Positions 25,254-34,171 of a stretch of DNA of 64,000 nt are shown piece by piece. A program made the translations under genes and the position numbers. The first letter of the stretch is position 1. Each line of letters begins with the position of its first letter. Origin of the DNA: Sphingomonadales bacterium. GTDB lineage: Bacteria; Pseudomonadota; Alphaproteobacteria; Sphingomonadales; Sphingomonadaceae. Where the stretch lies: positions 186,001 to 250,000 of the forward strand of contig JAFLDB010000004.1 in NCBI GenBank assembly GCA_017302615.1, given 5' to 3'. The notes below the pieces were generated by a model. The model did no database searches. It had not been told where the DNA came from and was given only the letters and a program-made list of their open reading frames with translations.

Positions 25254-25928
25254 ATGAAGCTGATCGTGGGCAACAAGAACTATTCCAGCTGGTCGCTGCG
25301 CGGCTGGCTGGCGATGAAGCAATCGGGCCTGCATTTCGAGGAGATCACTGTCCCGCTCTATGGCGAGGATTGGGAAAGCCGCAAGAAGCAGACCGACGGG
25401 ATCGCCCCCAGTTCCGGCAAGGTCCCGGTGCTGTGGGACGGCGAGGCCGTGGTGTGGGACAGCCTGGCAATCATCGAGTACCTGTCCGACAAGGTCGGGC
25501 GCGAACGGTTCTGGCCCAAGGCCGACGATGCCCGCGCCTTTGCCCGCTCGATGGTGGCGGAAATGCATTCGGGCTATCAGGCGCTGCGCCGCGAATGCCC
25601 GATGAACGTGCGCCGCCGGGTCGATGGCTGGGAGATCAGCGAGGAAGCGCGCGGCGACATCGTCCGCATCCTGACCCTGTGGGCCGAGGCCCGCGCCCGG
25701 TTCGGCAAGGGCGGGCCTTACCTGTTCGGCACCTTCTGCGCCGCCGACATCATCTATGCCCCCGTGGTCAGCCGGTTCATGACCTATGGGGTGGGTGTGC
25801 CGGGTTTTGCGGTCGCCTATATGGAAGCGATCTGGACGCATGAATGGATGCAGGCCTGGGTCGAAGCGGCCGAGGCCGAGGAATGGGTGATCGAGCAATG
25901 GGAAGCGCCGAAGGGAGCCGGCAAGTGA
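25254..25928 (+). CDS. glutathione S-transferase family protein
   Basis: A 224-residue protein. The thioredoxin-like N-terminal domain (MKLIVGNKNYSSWSLRGWLAMKQSG) has the Ser-Ser-Trp active region, and SSGKVPVLWDGEAVVWDSLAIIEYL has the cis-Pro and the glutathione-binding D-S pair. The helical C-terminal domain ends WEAPKGAGK. A conjugating or isomerising role is likely; the substrate is unknown. Its stop overlaps the GTG of the S1/P1 nuclease gene. Confidence 0.88.
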   Translation: MKLIVGNKNYSSWSLRGWLAMKQSGLHFEEITVPLYGEDWESRKKQTDGIAPSSGKVPVLWDGEAVVWDSLAIIEYLSDKVGRERFWPKADDARAFARSMVAEMHSGYQALRRECPMNVRRRVDGWEISEEARGDIVRILTLWAEARARFGKGGPYLFGTFCAADIIYAPVVSRFMTYGVGVPGFAVAYMEAIWTHEWMQAWVEAAEAEEWVIEQWEAPKGAGK

Positions 25929-26773
25929 TCCGCCGCCTGCTTGTTCTTTGTGCGATGCTGCTGGGGCTGAACGCCGCGCCGGCTCTGGCCTGGGGCGAGT
26001 TCGGCCACCGCACCACGGCGGCCATCGCCATGGCCAACATGTCACCCAAGGCCCGCGCCGAAGTGGCCGCGCTGCTCAGGGCCGAGCGCGGGCTGGGCAC
26101 GCCCTATTGCCGGGTGCGCAGCCTGGGCGATGCCGCAGTCTGGCCCGACTGCATCCGCCGCGAGGGCTGGCGCTGGGGCTATTCCTTCCCCTGGCACTAC
26201 CAGACGATGAACGTGTGCAAGCCCTATGATCCGCGCGCCAACTGTTCGGGCGGGAACTGCGTCACCGGGCAGATCGAGCGCAACCGCCGGATCCTGGCCG
26301 ACAAGGGCCTGCCCGCCGCCCAGCGGCTGGAAGCGCTGGCCTTCCTGGTCCACTTCGTCGGCGATATCCACATGCCGCTCCATTCGGGCGACAACAACGA
26401 TCGCGGCGGCAACGATATGGACGCGATCTATGGCGAAGCGCCGGTGAACAACCTCCATGCGCTGTGGGACGGCCCACAGGCCGAGCGTGCGATCACTTCG
26501 GCCGTGCCGCCGCTGGCGCGCCGCTATGCGCCGGACGAATTTGCCGCGCTCAGCGGCGGCGCTCCGGCCGACTGGGGCCGCGAAAGCTGGGAACTGGCCC
26601 GGCAGGTCTATACCCGCGCCTTCGGGTTCGATCCGTGCAATGGCGCGGTGATCCCGCAAAAGGTGGTCTGGTCCAACGCCACGATCGAGGCGACCCTGCC
26701 CGACGCGCGCCGCCGCCTGACCCAGGCCGGGCTGCGCATGGCGCGGATGCTCGACACGGCGCTGGGAGGGTAA
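25925..26773 (+). CDS. S1/P1-type zinc nuclease, secreted
   Basis: A 282-residue single-strand nuclease/3'-nucleotidase family protein. The GTG at 25925 overlaps the GST stop (GTGA) and begins a signal peptide, MIRRLLVLCAMLLGLNAAPALA. The mature chain starts WGEFGHRTTAAIA, whose N-terminal Trp and His ligate zinc in this family. Further ligands lie in FLVHFVGDIHMPLHSGDNNDRGGND and NNLHALWD. It is exported, probably to the periplasm, where it could scavenge nucleotides. Confidence 0.9.
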   Translation: MIRRLLVLCAMLLGLNAAPALAWGEFGHRTTAAIAMANMSPKARAEVAALLRAERGLGTPYCRVRSLGDAAVWPDCIRREGWRWGYSFPWHYQTMNVCKPYDPRANCSGGNCVTGQIERNRRILADKGLPAAQRLEALAFLVHFVGDIHMPLHSGDNNDRGGNDMDAIYGEAPVNNLHALWDGPQAERAITSAVPPLARRYAPDEFAALSGGAPADWGRESWELARQVYTRAFGFDPCNGAVIPQKVVWSNATIEATLPDARRRLTQAGLRMARMLDTALGG

Positions 26774-26777
26774 CGAA

Positions 26778-27908
26778 ATGGCAAGCAAGGTCCTTCCCCT
26801 GGCCGAAGCCCTGATCGCCTGCCCCAGCGTGACGCCGGCCACCGGCATGGTGTTCGATTGCCTGGAAAGCCAGCTGACCCCGCTGGGCTTTTCGGTGCAC
26901 CGCTTCCTGGCCGGCGAAGCCCCCGACGGCCCGGTCGAGAACCTGTTCGCGATCCGCCAAGGGCCGCAAGGCAGCCGGCACATCGGCTTTGCCGGTCACC
27001 TCGATGTGGTGCCGCCGGGCGAAGGCTGGACCAGCGGCGCTTTCGCCCCCGAAGTGCGCGGCGAACTGCTCTATGGCCGCGGCGCGGTCGACATGAAGGG
27101 CGCGATCGCGGCAATGGTCGCCGCAGCTGCCGAAGTGCCGCAGGAAGCCGGCACGATCAGCCTGATCATCACCGGGGACGAGGAAGGCCCGGCCCGTTAC
27201 GGTACCTTGCCGCTGATCGACCACATGCGCGCCGTAGGCGCCATTCCCGATCTGATCCTGGTGGGCGAGCCCACATCCGTGAACCGGCTAGGCGACATGA
27301 TGAAGATCGGCCGGCGCGGCTCGGTCAACATCTGGCTGACGGTGGAGGGCGGCGAAGGCCACGTGGCCTATCCGCACCTGGCGAACAATCCGATCGGGCC
27401 GCTGGTGAACATGCTGGCAGAGCTCAACGCGCTGGTGCTGGACGAAGGAACCGACTGGTTCCAGCCGAGCAATCTGGAAATCACCGACATCACCGTAGGC
27501 AATCCCGCCACCAACGTGATCCCGGCCCGCGCCCATGCCCGCCTGTCGATCCGGTTCAACGATCTGCACACCGGGCAGGAACTGGCCGACATGGTTTCCG
27601 CCATTGCCGAGAAGCACGGCGGAACGGCCCGCGCGGTGATCTCTGGCGAAGCGTTCCTGACCCCGCCGGGTGCCTTCTCCACCCTGATCGCCGACGCGGT
27701 CGAGGCCGAAACCGGGCTCCGGCCCGAGGCCAGCACCACCGGCGGCACCAGCGACGCGCGGTTTCTGAAGGACCTTTCACCCGTAATCGAATTCGGCCTG
27801 TGCAACGCGACCATGCACAAGCGCGACGAGGCCGTGGCCGTGCCGGACCTTGATACGCTGGCACGGATCTATGCGCGGGTGGCAAAGGCGGCGTTGGCCG
27901 GGGGATAG
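26778..27908 (+). CDS. dapE: succinyl-diaminopimelate desuccinylase
   Basis: M20-family zinc enzyme of 376 residues that releases LL-diaminopimelate in the lysine/peptidoglycan pathway. Key parts: GFAGHLDVVPPGEGW (zinc His/Asp), YGRGAVDMKGAIAAM (bridging Asp), ITGDEEGPARYGT (catalytic Glu pair), GRRGSVNIWLTVEGGEGHVAYPHLANNP, and the C-terminal LCNATMHKRDE (zinc His). It lies 4 bases after the nuclease gene. dapB, from the same pathway, is about 3.4 kb further on. Confidence 0.93.
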   Translation: MASKVLPLAEALIACPSVTPATGMVFDCLESQLTPLGFSVHRFLAGEAPDGPVENLFAIRQGPQGSRHIGFAGHLDVVPPGEGWTSGAFAPEVRGELLYGRGAVDMKGAIAAMVAAAAEVPQEAGTISLIITGDEEGPARYGTLPLIDHMRAVGAIPDLILVGEPTSVNRLGDMMKIGRRGSVNIWLTVEGGEGHVAYPHLANNPIGPLVNMLAELNALVLDEGTDWFQPSNLEITDITVGNPATNVIPARAHARLSIRFNDLHTGQELADMVSAIAEKHGGTARAVISGEAFLTPPGAFSTLIADAVEAETGLRPEASTTGGTSDARFLKDLSPVIEFGLCNATMHKRDEAVAVPDLDTLARIYARVAKAALAGG

Positions 27909-27978
27909 GCCCGTTGCCCCGCCCCGGTCAGCCTGTTAGGCTGGCCCGCGTAACAATCTTTCAGGTGGGGGACTTTCC

Positions 27979-29358
27979 ATGACCGAGAGCCGTTCGATGC
28001 TGACCGGGATTGCCGGGCGGCTCAGCCGGAACCTGACCGCCTGGATCCTGTTCGGCATGATCCTGGGCGTGGTGGCCGGCTATGCGGTCCACGTCTCGGT
28101 CCCGGCGGGCGATCCGGTCTTCGTGGCGATCACCAAGACCTTCAAGCTGCTGTCGGACATCTTCCTCAATCTGATCAAGCTGCTGGTCGCGCCGCTGATC
28201 CTGTCCACCATTGTCGTCGGCATTGCCCACATGGGCGATAGCGCGGCGCTGGGCCGGATCGGGTTCCGTGCGATCCTGTGGTTCATCATTGCCAGCTTCA
28301 TTTCGATCGGGCTGGGCCTGCTGATGGTCAACTGGCTGCAGCCCGGCGTCGGCGCTCCGATCATGGACGCGGCCGAAGCGGCGTCCAAGGTCGGCGAAGT
28401 CAAGAAGCTCGACTTCTGGGAATTCATCCTCTCGATCTTTCCCAAGAACGCCTTCGAGGCGATGGCCACCAACAACATCCTGCAGATCCTGGTGTTCAGC
28501 CTGTTCGCCGGGGTGGCGCTGTCCGCCATCGGCGAAAAGGGCGCGCCGCTGGTGCGCGGGGCCGATGCCCTGGCCGAGATGATGCTGCAGATCACCGGCT
28601 ATGTGATGCGCTATGCCCCCGTCGCCGTGTTCGGCGCGATTGCCAACGTGGTCGCGGCCAAGGGGCTGGGCATCCTTGGCACTTACGTGGAACTGCTGGT
28701 CGAATTCTATATCAGCCTGGCCCTGCTCTGGGCGATCCTGCTGACGATCGGCGCGGTGTTCCTGCGCGAACGGATCTGGACGCTGATCAAATACATCCGC
28801 CAGCCGCTGATGATCGCTTTCTCCACCGCGTCGAGCGAGGCGGCACTGCCCAAGATGTTCGAGCAGCTTGACCGGTTCGGCGTGCCGCGCCGCATTTCGG
28901 GCTTCATCCTGCCGCTGGGCTACAGCTTCAACCTTGACGGTTCGATGATGTACATGTCCTTCGCGACGATCTTCATCGCCCAGGCTTACGGTATCGACCT
29001 GTCGATCGGCACCCAGATCCTGATCCTGCTGACCCTGATGATCTCGTCCAAGGGCATTGCCGCCGTGCCGCGCGCCTCGCTGGTGGTGATCACCGGCACG
29101 CTCGCCATGTTCGGCCTGCCGGTGGAAGGCGTGGCGATCATCCTGGCGATCGACCAGTTCCTCGACATGGGCCGGACCGCCACCAACGTGGTCGGCAATG
29201 CCGTGGCCACTTCGGTCATCACCAAGTGGGAGGGCATGCTGGAAGTGGAAGAGCCCGAATACGTCGAGCATCCCCACGCCCCGGCCCACACCGCCGCCGA
29301 CGGCCGCGCCGGGCTGGAGCTCGATCCGTCGAACTTCGAGGACGGGACGAAGGGGTAA
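27979..29358 (+). CDS. dicarboxylate/amino acid:cation symporter (DAACS family)
   Basis: A 459-residue inner-membrane carrier. Hydrophobic helices run through the length, with the re-entrant loop signature STASSEAALPKMFEQ, then GYSFNLDGSMMYMSFATIFIAQAYG and the substrate-binding QFLDMGRTATNVVGNAVATSVI. It imports C4-dicarboxylates or acidic amino acids with Na+ or H+. GGTGGGGG precedes the ATG. A pair of inverted palindromic repeats lies downstream. Confidence 0.92.
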   Translation: MTESRSMLTGIAGRLSRNLTAWILFGMILGVVAGYAVHVSVPAGDPVFVAITKTFKLLSDIFLNLIKLLVAPLILSTIVVGIAHMGDSAALGRIGFRAILWFIIASFISIGLGLLMVNWLQPGVGAPIMDAAEAASKVGEVKKLDFWEFILSIFPKNAFEAMATNNILQILVFSLFAGVALSAIGEKGAPLVRGADALAEMMLQITGYVMRYAPVAVFGAIANVVAAKGLGILGTYVELLVEFYISLALLWAILLTIGAVFLRERIWTLIKYIRQPLMIAFSTASSEAALPKMFEQLDRFGVPRRISGFILPLGYSFNLDGSMMYMSFATIFIAQAYGIDLSIGTQILILLTLMISSKGIAAVPRASLVVITGTLAMFGLPVEGVAIILAIDQFLDMGRTATNVVGNAVATSVITKWEGMLEVEEPEYVEHPHAPAHTAADGRAGLELDPSNFEDGTKG

Positions 29359-29378
29359 GGGCGCAGTCGCCGGTCTTT

Positions 29379-29448
29379 GTCATTCCCGCGCAGGCGGGAA
29401 TCCATGGGTCTGCCTTGCGCCATGGATCCCCGCCTGCGCGGGGATGAC
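29379..29448. repeat. REP-like palindromic doublet
   Basis: Two 29-base units in inverted orientation, 29379-29407 and 29420-29448, separated by 12 bases. Each unit contains an internal palindrome (CCCGCGCAGGCGGG). The second unit is the exact complement of the copy at 32831-32859. It sits between the convergent symporter and nth genes and could act as a bidirectional terminator. Confidence 0.85.
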
Positions 29449-29468
29449 ACCGTTGGGGTTTAAGCCGG

Positions 29469-30128
29469 CTAGGCCGCTTTCGCCTTGCCCTTGGGCGCCA
29501 GGCTCTTGGGCTTGAAGCCGCACAGGTCGGCCACCGGGCAGCGCCAGCATTCAGGCGTGCGGGCCTTGCAGACATAGCGGCCGTGCAGGATCAGCCAGTG
29601 ATGCGCCCCGACCCGGAAGGGCTGGGGGACCTTCTTCTCCAGCCCCTTTTCGACCGCCAGCACGGTCTTGCCCCTGGCCAGGCCGGTGCGGTTGGAGACG
29701 CGGAAGATGTGGGTATCGACTGCAAAGGTCTCCGCCCCGAAGGCGCAGTTCATCACCACGTTAGCGGTCTTGCGGCCGACGCCCGGCAAGGTGGTGAGCA
29801 CATCGCGGTCGGCCGGAACCTCTCCGCCATGGTCGCGCACCAGGATCTCTGACAGCGCGATCACGTTCTTCGCCTTGGCGTTGAACAGGCCGATCGTCTT
29901 GATGTGCTCCTTCAGCCCCTCCTCGCCCAGCTCGATCATCGCCTGCGGGGTCTTGACCGTCTCGAACAGCCGCCGGGTCGCCTTGTTGACGCCGACGTCG
30001 GTCGCCTGTGCGGACAGCACCACGGCGACCAGCAACTGATAGGTGTTGCCGAACTTCAGCTCCGTCTCGGGCGAGGGATTGTCCTCGGCCAGGCGGCGGA
30101 AGAACTCGAAAATCTGGTCCTTCTTCAC
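29469..30128 (-). CDS. nth: endonuclease III
   Basis: A 219-residue base-excision repair glycosylase/AP lyase that removes oxidised pyrimidines. The helix-hairpin-helix is LPGVGRKTANVV with the catalytic Asp in FAVDTHIFRVSNR, and Lys in the HhH. The C-terminal 4Fe-4S loop is C-x6-C-x2-C-x5-C (CKARTPECWRCPVADLC). The GTG start overlaps the stop of the M48 protease gene (GTGA). The C-terminus is Lys/Ala-rich. Confidence 0.95.
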   Translation of the reverse strand: MKKDQIFEFFRRLAEDNPSPETELKFGNTYQLLVAVVLSAQATDVGVNKATRRLFETVKTPQAMIELGEEGLKEHIKTIGLFNAKAKNVIALSEILVRDHGGEVPADRDVLTTLPGVGRKTANVVMNCAFGAETFAVDTHIFRVSNRTGLARGKTVLAVEKGLEKKVPQPFRVGAHHWLILHGRYVCKARTPECWRCPVADLCGFKPKSLAPKGKAKAA

Positions 30129-31309
30129 GGAGTTTTCGGCGCCTCAGCCTTGGGATGGGCGGCCTTCCATTCCATCGCCCGCAGCACCCGCTTCTCGACC
30201 GATGGGTGGGTGTAGAACAGCATCTCCTGCAGCGCCGAGGGGCGCGGATAGCGGTACTCGGCCGTCTTGACGAGGGCGCTGGCCAGCGCATCCGGCTCGT
30301 TGACGGTCTGCAGGGAATAGACGTCGGCCTCAACCTCGCCGATCCGGGTCAGGCTGTTCGTCACCGGGGTAATGGCAAGGCCCAGCACCGACCCGACCAC
30401 GGCAAAGACCGGCAGACCGCGCGGCTCGTCCAGCCGGGCGTCGCTGCCCAGGAGGCGCGCGGTCGGCGCGAACAGGCGGTTGAGCAGGAAGAAGAACAGC
30501 ATCGCCAGCAGCGGCAGGATAATGGCCGAGCGCCAGACGTGGCCCAGCTTGTAATGCCCGGCCTCATGCCCGGTCACGGCGACGACTTCGGCCAGCGAGG
30601 CTTCCTTCAGCGCCACATCAGCAATCGCGATCCTGGCGGTGGGCCCGATTCCGGCGACATTGGCGGTGAAGCGCTCGGACTGGCGCGAGCCATCGTACAT
30701 GAAGATCCGGTCATGCGGGATGCCGACATCGTCGGCGATCTTCTCCAGCGCGGTGCGGACTTCGCCCGGCGGAACCGGCTCGTACTTGTTGAACATCGGC
30801 ATGATCAGGCTGGGCCCGCTCAGCAGCATCAGCACCGTGACCAGAGCCGAAAAACCGCCGCCCCACAGCCACCAGCGCGGCCCGGTCTTGCGGATCAGCG
30901 AATAGACCCCCAGCAGGAACAGCCCGCCAAGCAAGCCGGACAGGACCTCGCTCAGCGCCAGCTGGCCCAGGAAGTCGCCCAGCGGCTGGGTCGACAGGTC
31001 ATAGGCGTGCTGGCGCTGCCAATCGGTGTAGATGGTAAAGGGCAGTTCCAGCACGGCGGAGATGAGGAAGAAGGCCACGCCGACCAGGAAGGTTCCGAGG
31101 GCCCAAGACCTGCCCTGCAACCGCTCCGCCACCCGGTCGAGCATGCGGAAGCGGACCATGATCCACGCGATCAGGATCGAAACGCCAACCGCGGCAAACA
31201 GCAGCCAGTGGTTACCGGTGGTATAGGCCTGGGCCTTGGCCAGGGCTTCCGGCCCCAGGGCATCGATCATCCGGGCGGCTTCGGCCGCCGGGGTCATGGG
31301 CTGTGACAT
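30125..31309 (-). CDS. M48-family membrane zinc protease (Ste24-like)
   Basis: A 394-residue integral membrane metallopeptidase. Several transmembrane helices surround the HEXXH motif in VVAVTGHEAGHYKLGH; the third zinc Glu is in IGEVEADVYSLQ. The N-terminal helices and the FTIYTDWQRQHAYDLSTQPLGDFLGQ segment match CAAX-prenyl-protease 1/Ste24 homologues. In bacteria these probably act in membrane protein quality control. It is coupled to nth downstream, with dapB upstream on the same strand. Confidence 0.9.
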   Translation of the reverse strand: MSQPMTPAAEAARMIDALGPEALAKAQAYTTGNHWLLFAAVGVSILIAWIMVRFRMLDRVAERLQGRSWALGTFLVGVAFFLISAVLELPFTIYTDWQRQHAYDLSTQPLGDFLGQLALSEVLSGLLGGLFLLGVYSLIRKTGPRWWLWGGGFSALVTVLMLLSGPSLIMPMFNKYEPVPPGEVRTALEKIADDVGIPHDRIFMYDGSRQSERFTANVAGIGPTARIAIADVALKEASLAEVVAVTGHEAGHYKLGHVWRSAIILPLLAMLFFFLLNRLFAPTARLLGSDARLDEPRGLPVFAVVGSVLGLAITPVTNSLTRIGEVEADVYSLQTVNEPDALASALVKTAEYRYPRPSALQEMLFYTHPSVEKRVLRAMEWKAAHPKAEAPKTP

Positions 31310-31339
31310 GGCTTTCTTCTCCCCCTGGTGCCGGGCCGG

Positions 31340-32068
31340 TCAGAGCCCGAGCACGTCCTTCATTGCATAGCGCCCCGGTGCCTTGCCGATCAGCCAGTGC
31401 GCGGCGCGGACCGCACCCTTGGCAAAGATCCGACGGTTCTCGGCGAGATGCGACAGCGCGATCCGTTCGTCATCGGCAAGGAAATGAACCGTGTGGTCCC
31501 CCGCCACCGATCCGCCGCGCAAGGCGGCAAAGCCGATGTCGCCGGGCCGGCGGGCGCCGGTGATCCCGTCGCGCCCGCGCGCCGAACGGGCAGGAAGGTC
31601 GATGCCGCGGCCTTCGGCTGCCGCCTGCCCCAGCAGCAGCGCGGTGCCGGACGGGGCGTCGACCTTCATCCGGTGGTGGGTCTCGGCAATCTCGATGTCC
31701 CAGTCCTCGCCCAGCCGGCTCGCCGCCTCGCGCACCAGGTGGGCAAGCAGGGTGACGCCCAGCGAGGTATTGCCGGTCTGCAGCACGGCGATGCGGTCCG
31801 TCGCCGCATCGCACAGCCAGTGGTGGCGTTCCTCAAGCCCCGTGGTGCCGACCACGATCGGCACGCCTGCCGCCACGGCGGCATCGAGGTTGCCTTCCAG
31901 CGCGGCGGGGGCGGAAAAATCGACCAGCACGTCGCACTGCGCCGCCAGCGCGGCGACATCGTCACCCTTGTCCACCCCGCCGGCGTGGACCGCACCCGCC
32001 GCGCCGATCGCATCGACCAGCGCCGCCCCCATGCGTCCCTTGCTGCCGATGATGCCGATTCTTGCCAT
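31340..32068 (-). CDS. dapB: 4-hydroxy-tetrahydrodipicolinate reductase
   Basis: A 242-residue NAD(P)H enzyme of the lysine/diaminopimelate pathway. N-terminal dinucleotide motif IGIIGSKGRMGAAL; VDFSAPAA; VGTTGL; the catalytic segment AETHHRMKVDAPSGTAL carries the His pair and Lys; GARRPGDIGFAALRGGSVAGDHTVHF is the C-terminal signature. It lies upstream of the M48 protease gene by 30 bases and is divergent from the sirtuin. Confidence 0.95.
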   Translation of the reverse strand: MARIGIIGSKGRMGAALVDAIGAAGAVHAGGVDKGDDVAALAAQCDVLVDFSAPAALEGNLDAAVAAGVPIVVGTTGLEERHHWLCDAATDRIAVLQTGNTSLGVTLLAHLVREAASRLGEDWDIEIAETHHRMKVDAPSGTALLLGQAAAEGRGIDLPARSARGRDGITGARRPGDIGFAALRGGSVAGDHTVHFLADDERIALSHLAENRRIFAKGAVRAAHWLIGKAPGRYAMKDVLGL

Positions 32069-32094
32069 TGCCGTCCCCAGTTGTGCCGTGCTTC

Positions 32095-32814
32095 ATGGGC
32101 GACATGAGAGAAATCCGCAACATCGTGATCCTGACCGGCGCGGGCGTATCGGCCGAAAGCGGGATCGACACGTTTCGCAGCGCCGGGGGCCTGTGGGAGA
32201 ATCACCGGGTCGAGGATGTGGCCACGCCCGACGCCTTTGCCCGCGATCCCAACCTGGTCCTGCGGTTCTACGACATGCGCCGCGCCGCGATCCAGGAGAA
32301 GGAGCCCAACGCGGCCCATGTCGCGCTGGCCCGGCTGGAAGAGCACTGGCCGCAGCGCACCGGCGGCAAGGTGCTGCTGGTCACCCAGAACGTCGACGAT
32401 CTGCACGAGCGCGGCGGTTCACGGCGGGTGATCCACATGCATGGCGAGCATCTCAACGCCTGGTGTACCAGCTGCGATGTCCGCAGCCGCTGGTGGGGGC
32501 CGCTGATCGACCGGCCGCCCTGTCCGGTCTGCTCGGCCCGGACCCTGCGCCCCGACGTGGTCTGGTTCGGCGAGGTCCCTTACCGCATGGGCGAAATCTT
32601 CGCCGCGCTACGCGAGGCGGACCTGTTCGTCTCGATCGGCACCTCGGGCGCGGTCTATCCGGCGGCCGGTTTCGTCAAGAACGCCCGCGAACTCGGCGCG
32701 CAGACGCTGGAACTCAATCTCGAGCGCAGCCAGGGATCCCACCACTTCCACGAATCGCGCCTCGGCCCGGCCAGCGAAGTGGTCCCGGCCTGGGTGGAGG
32801 AATTGCTCAGGTGA
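32095..32814 (+). CDS. cobB: NAD-dependent protein deacylase (sirtuin)
   Basis: A 239-residue Sir2-family deacylase. GAGVSAESGIDTFR binds NAD, TQNVDDLHERGG carries the conserved Asn-Asp, and the catalytic His is in VIHMHGEH. The zinc ligands are C-x2-C (CTSC) and C-x2-C (CPVC). SIGTSGAVYPAAGF is the class III-type C-terminal motif. Deacetylates or desuccinylates lysines. Start ATG at 32095 or 32104; there is no decisive ribosome binding site. Confidence 0.92.
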   Translation: MGDMREIRNIVILTGAGVSAESGIDTFRSAGGLWENHRVEDVATPDAFARDPNLVLRFYDMRRAAIQEKEPNAAHVALARLEEHWPQRTGGKVLLVTQNVDDLHERGGSRRVIHMHGEHLNAWCTSCDVRSRWWGPLIDRPPCPVCSARTLRPDVVWFGEVPYRMGEIFAALREADLFVSIGTSGAVYPAAGFVKNARELGAQTLELNLERSQGSHHFHESRLGPASEVVPAWVEELLR

Positions 32815-32830
32815 ACCGTTCCCTTTCTTT

Positions 32831-32859
32831 GTCATCCCCGCGCAGGCGGGGATCCATGG
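32831..32859 (+). repeat. REP-like unit, left copy around the GIY-YIG gene
   Basis: A 29-base palindrome-containing unit ending one base before the GIY-YIG ATG. The exact inverted copy is at 33180-33208, and the same unit forms the doublet at 29379-29448. Its GGCGGGGATCC end may also act as the ribosome binding site for the gene. Confidence 0.85.
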
Positions 32860-32860
32860 G

Positions 32861-33163
32861 ATGAGCGCGCCGCGCAGCTATTGGGTCTATGTGCTGGCCA
32901 GCCAGACCCGCGGCGCGCTCTACATCGGCGTTACCGGCAATCTGCGCGAGCGGATCGGCCAGCACCGCGGCGGTGAACTGGCCGGGTTCACCAACCGTTA
33001 CCGCGTGACCCGGCTGGTCCATGCCGAGGAGTTCAGCGACGTTCACGAGGCGATTGCCCGGGAAAAGGCGATGAAGAAGTGGAACCGGGCATGGAAGATC
33101 GATCTGATCGAACCTGGCAACCCCGACTGGCGCGACCTGCGGTTCGATCTGCACCTGGTTTGA
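32861..33163 (+). CDS. GIY-YIG nuclease-domain protein
   Basis: A 100-residue stand-alone GIY-YIG domain. WVYVLASQTRGALYIGVTGNLRERIGQH contains the VYVL/YIG pair and catalytic Arg; FTNRYRVTRLVHAEEF and EAIAREKAMKKWNRAWKIDLIE contain the conserved Glu. It belongs to the small UPF0213/YhbQ-like group. The gene lies exactly between two inverted REP-like units (32831-32859 and 33180-33208), so gene plus repeats look like a single unit. Its cellular role is unclear. Confidence 0.88.
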   Translation: MSAPRSYWVYVLASQTRGALYIGVTGNLRERIGQHRGGELAGFTNRYRVTRLVHAEEFSDVHEAIAREKAMKKWNRAWKIDLIEPGNPDWRDLRFDLHLV

Positions 33164-33179
33164 AAGTGGCACGGTCAGG

Positions 33180-33208
33180 CCATGGATCCCCGCCTGCGCG
33201 GGGATGAC
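33180..33208 (-). repeat. REP-like unit, right copy around the GIY-YIG gene
   Basis: An exact reverse complement of 32831-32859, lying 17 bases after the GIY-YIG stop codon. Confidence 0.85.
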
Positions 33209-33294
33209 ACCAAAAGGTTGAGGCGCGGTCAGTTGGTCATGCGTGCGCAGGCAGTAAACCATGGCCCGCCATGTGCGCCTGACACAACCTCAAT

Positions 33295-34065
33295 CTAACT
33301 CCCGCACCCCCGGCACTCCGGGTCCTTCGCGATCCGCAGTGTCCTCAGGCTCGGCGTCAGCCCGTCGATCAGGTGCAGTTTGCCCCATTGCGGATCGCCC
33401 AGCGCGGTCTTGCCGTTCAGGATCACCCGGATCGCCTGCATCGCCGCGAAGGTTCCGATCATACCGACCATCGCACCCAGCACGCCATCGGCGGCGCAGG
33501 TGTCGCAATCCTCGGCATCGAAGGCATCGCCGACGAAGCAGCGATAGCAGGGCTGGTCCGGCAGGTGACCGGCAAAGTTGGCGACCTGGCCCTGGAACCG
33601 CCCGATCGCCGCCGTGGTCAGCGGAACGCCAAGTGCGACGCAGGTATCGGACACCAGCAATCGAGTCGCGAAATTGTCACAGCCATCAAGCACTAGGGTG
33701 GCGCCCTCGAGCACCCGCGCGGCCGGAATCCCCCCCCCAATTCGCCCTTCCACCGCGCGGGCATCGAGCGCCGGGTCGAATCGCCTTATCCATTCCGCCG
33801 CAACGACGGCCTTGGACCGCCCGATATCGGCGGGCGTGAACACGGTCTGGCGCTGCAGGTTGCTGGCATCGACCACATCGTCATCGACCAGGGTCAGCCG
33901 CCCCACCCCGGCCCCGGCGAGGTATTGCAGCGCCGGGCTGCCGATTCCGCCGCAACCGACCAGCACGACGTGCGCCTGGCTCAGCGCCACTTGCCCCGCC
34001 CCGCCCACTTCGGGCAGCACGATGTGGCGGGCGAACCGGTCGAGACGGTCGGGAGGCAGCGACAT
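33295..34065 (-). CDS. MoeB/ThiF-family adenylating enzyme
   Basis: A 256-residue E1-like protein that adenylates the C-terminal Gly-Gly of a sulfur-carrier protein (MoaD or ThiS). The ATG at 34065 gives the canonical start LDRFARHIVLPEVGGAGQ; the longer upstream frame is not supported. GCGGIGSPALQYLAGAGVG binds ATP; the Arg/Lys residues follow DDDVVDASNLQRQTVF. Zinc cysteines: CYRC and CRGC near the end. No moaD or thiS is adjacent, so the choice between molybdopterin and thiamine is open. Confidence 0.85.
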   Translation of the reverse strand: MSLPPDRLDRFARHIVLPEVGGAGQVALSQAHVVLVGCGGIGSPALQYLAGAGVGRLTLVDDDVVDASNLQRQTVFTPADIGRSKAVVAAEWIRRFDPALDARAVEGRIGGGIPAARVLEGATLVLDGCDNFATRLLVSDTCVALGVPLTTAAIGRFQGQVANFAGHLPDQPCYRCFVGDAFDAEDCDTCAADGVLGAMVGMIGTFAAMQAIRVILNGKTALGDPQWGKLHLIDGLTPSLRTLRIAKDPECRGCGS

Positions 34066-34171
34066 GGCCGCAGCCTTAGGGCGTTTCGGCCCGACCGGCA
34101 AAGGAAGTCTCTTGCCCCCCGCCCGCCGATGTGCACTTAATCGGGCAATTAAGACAACAACGGGATGAGAG

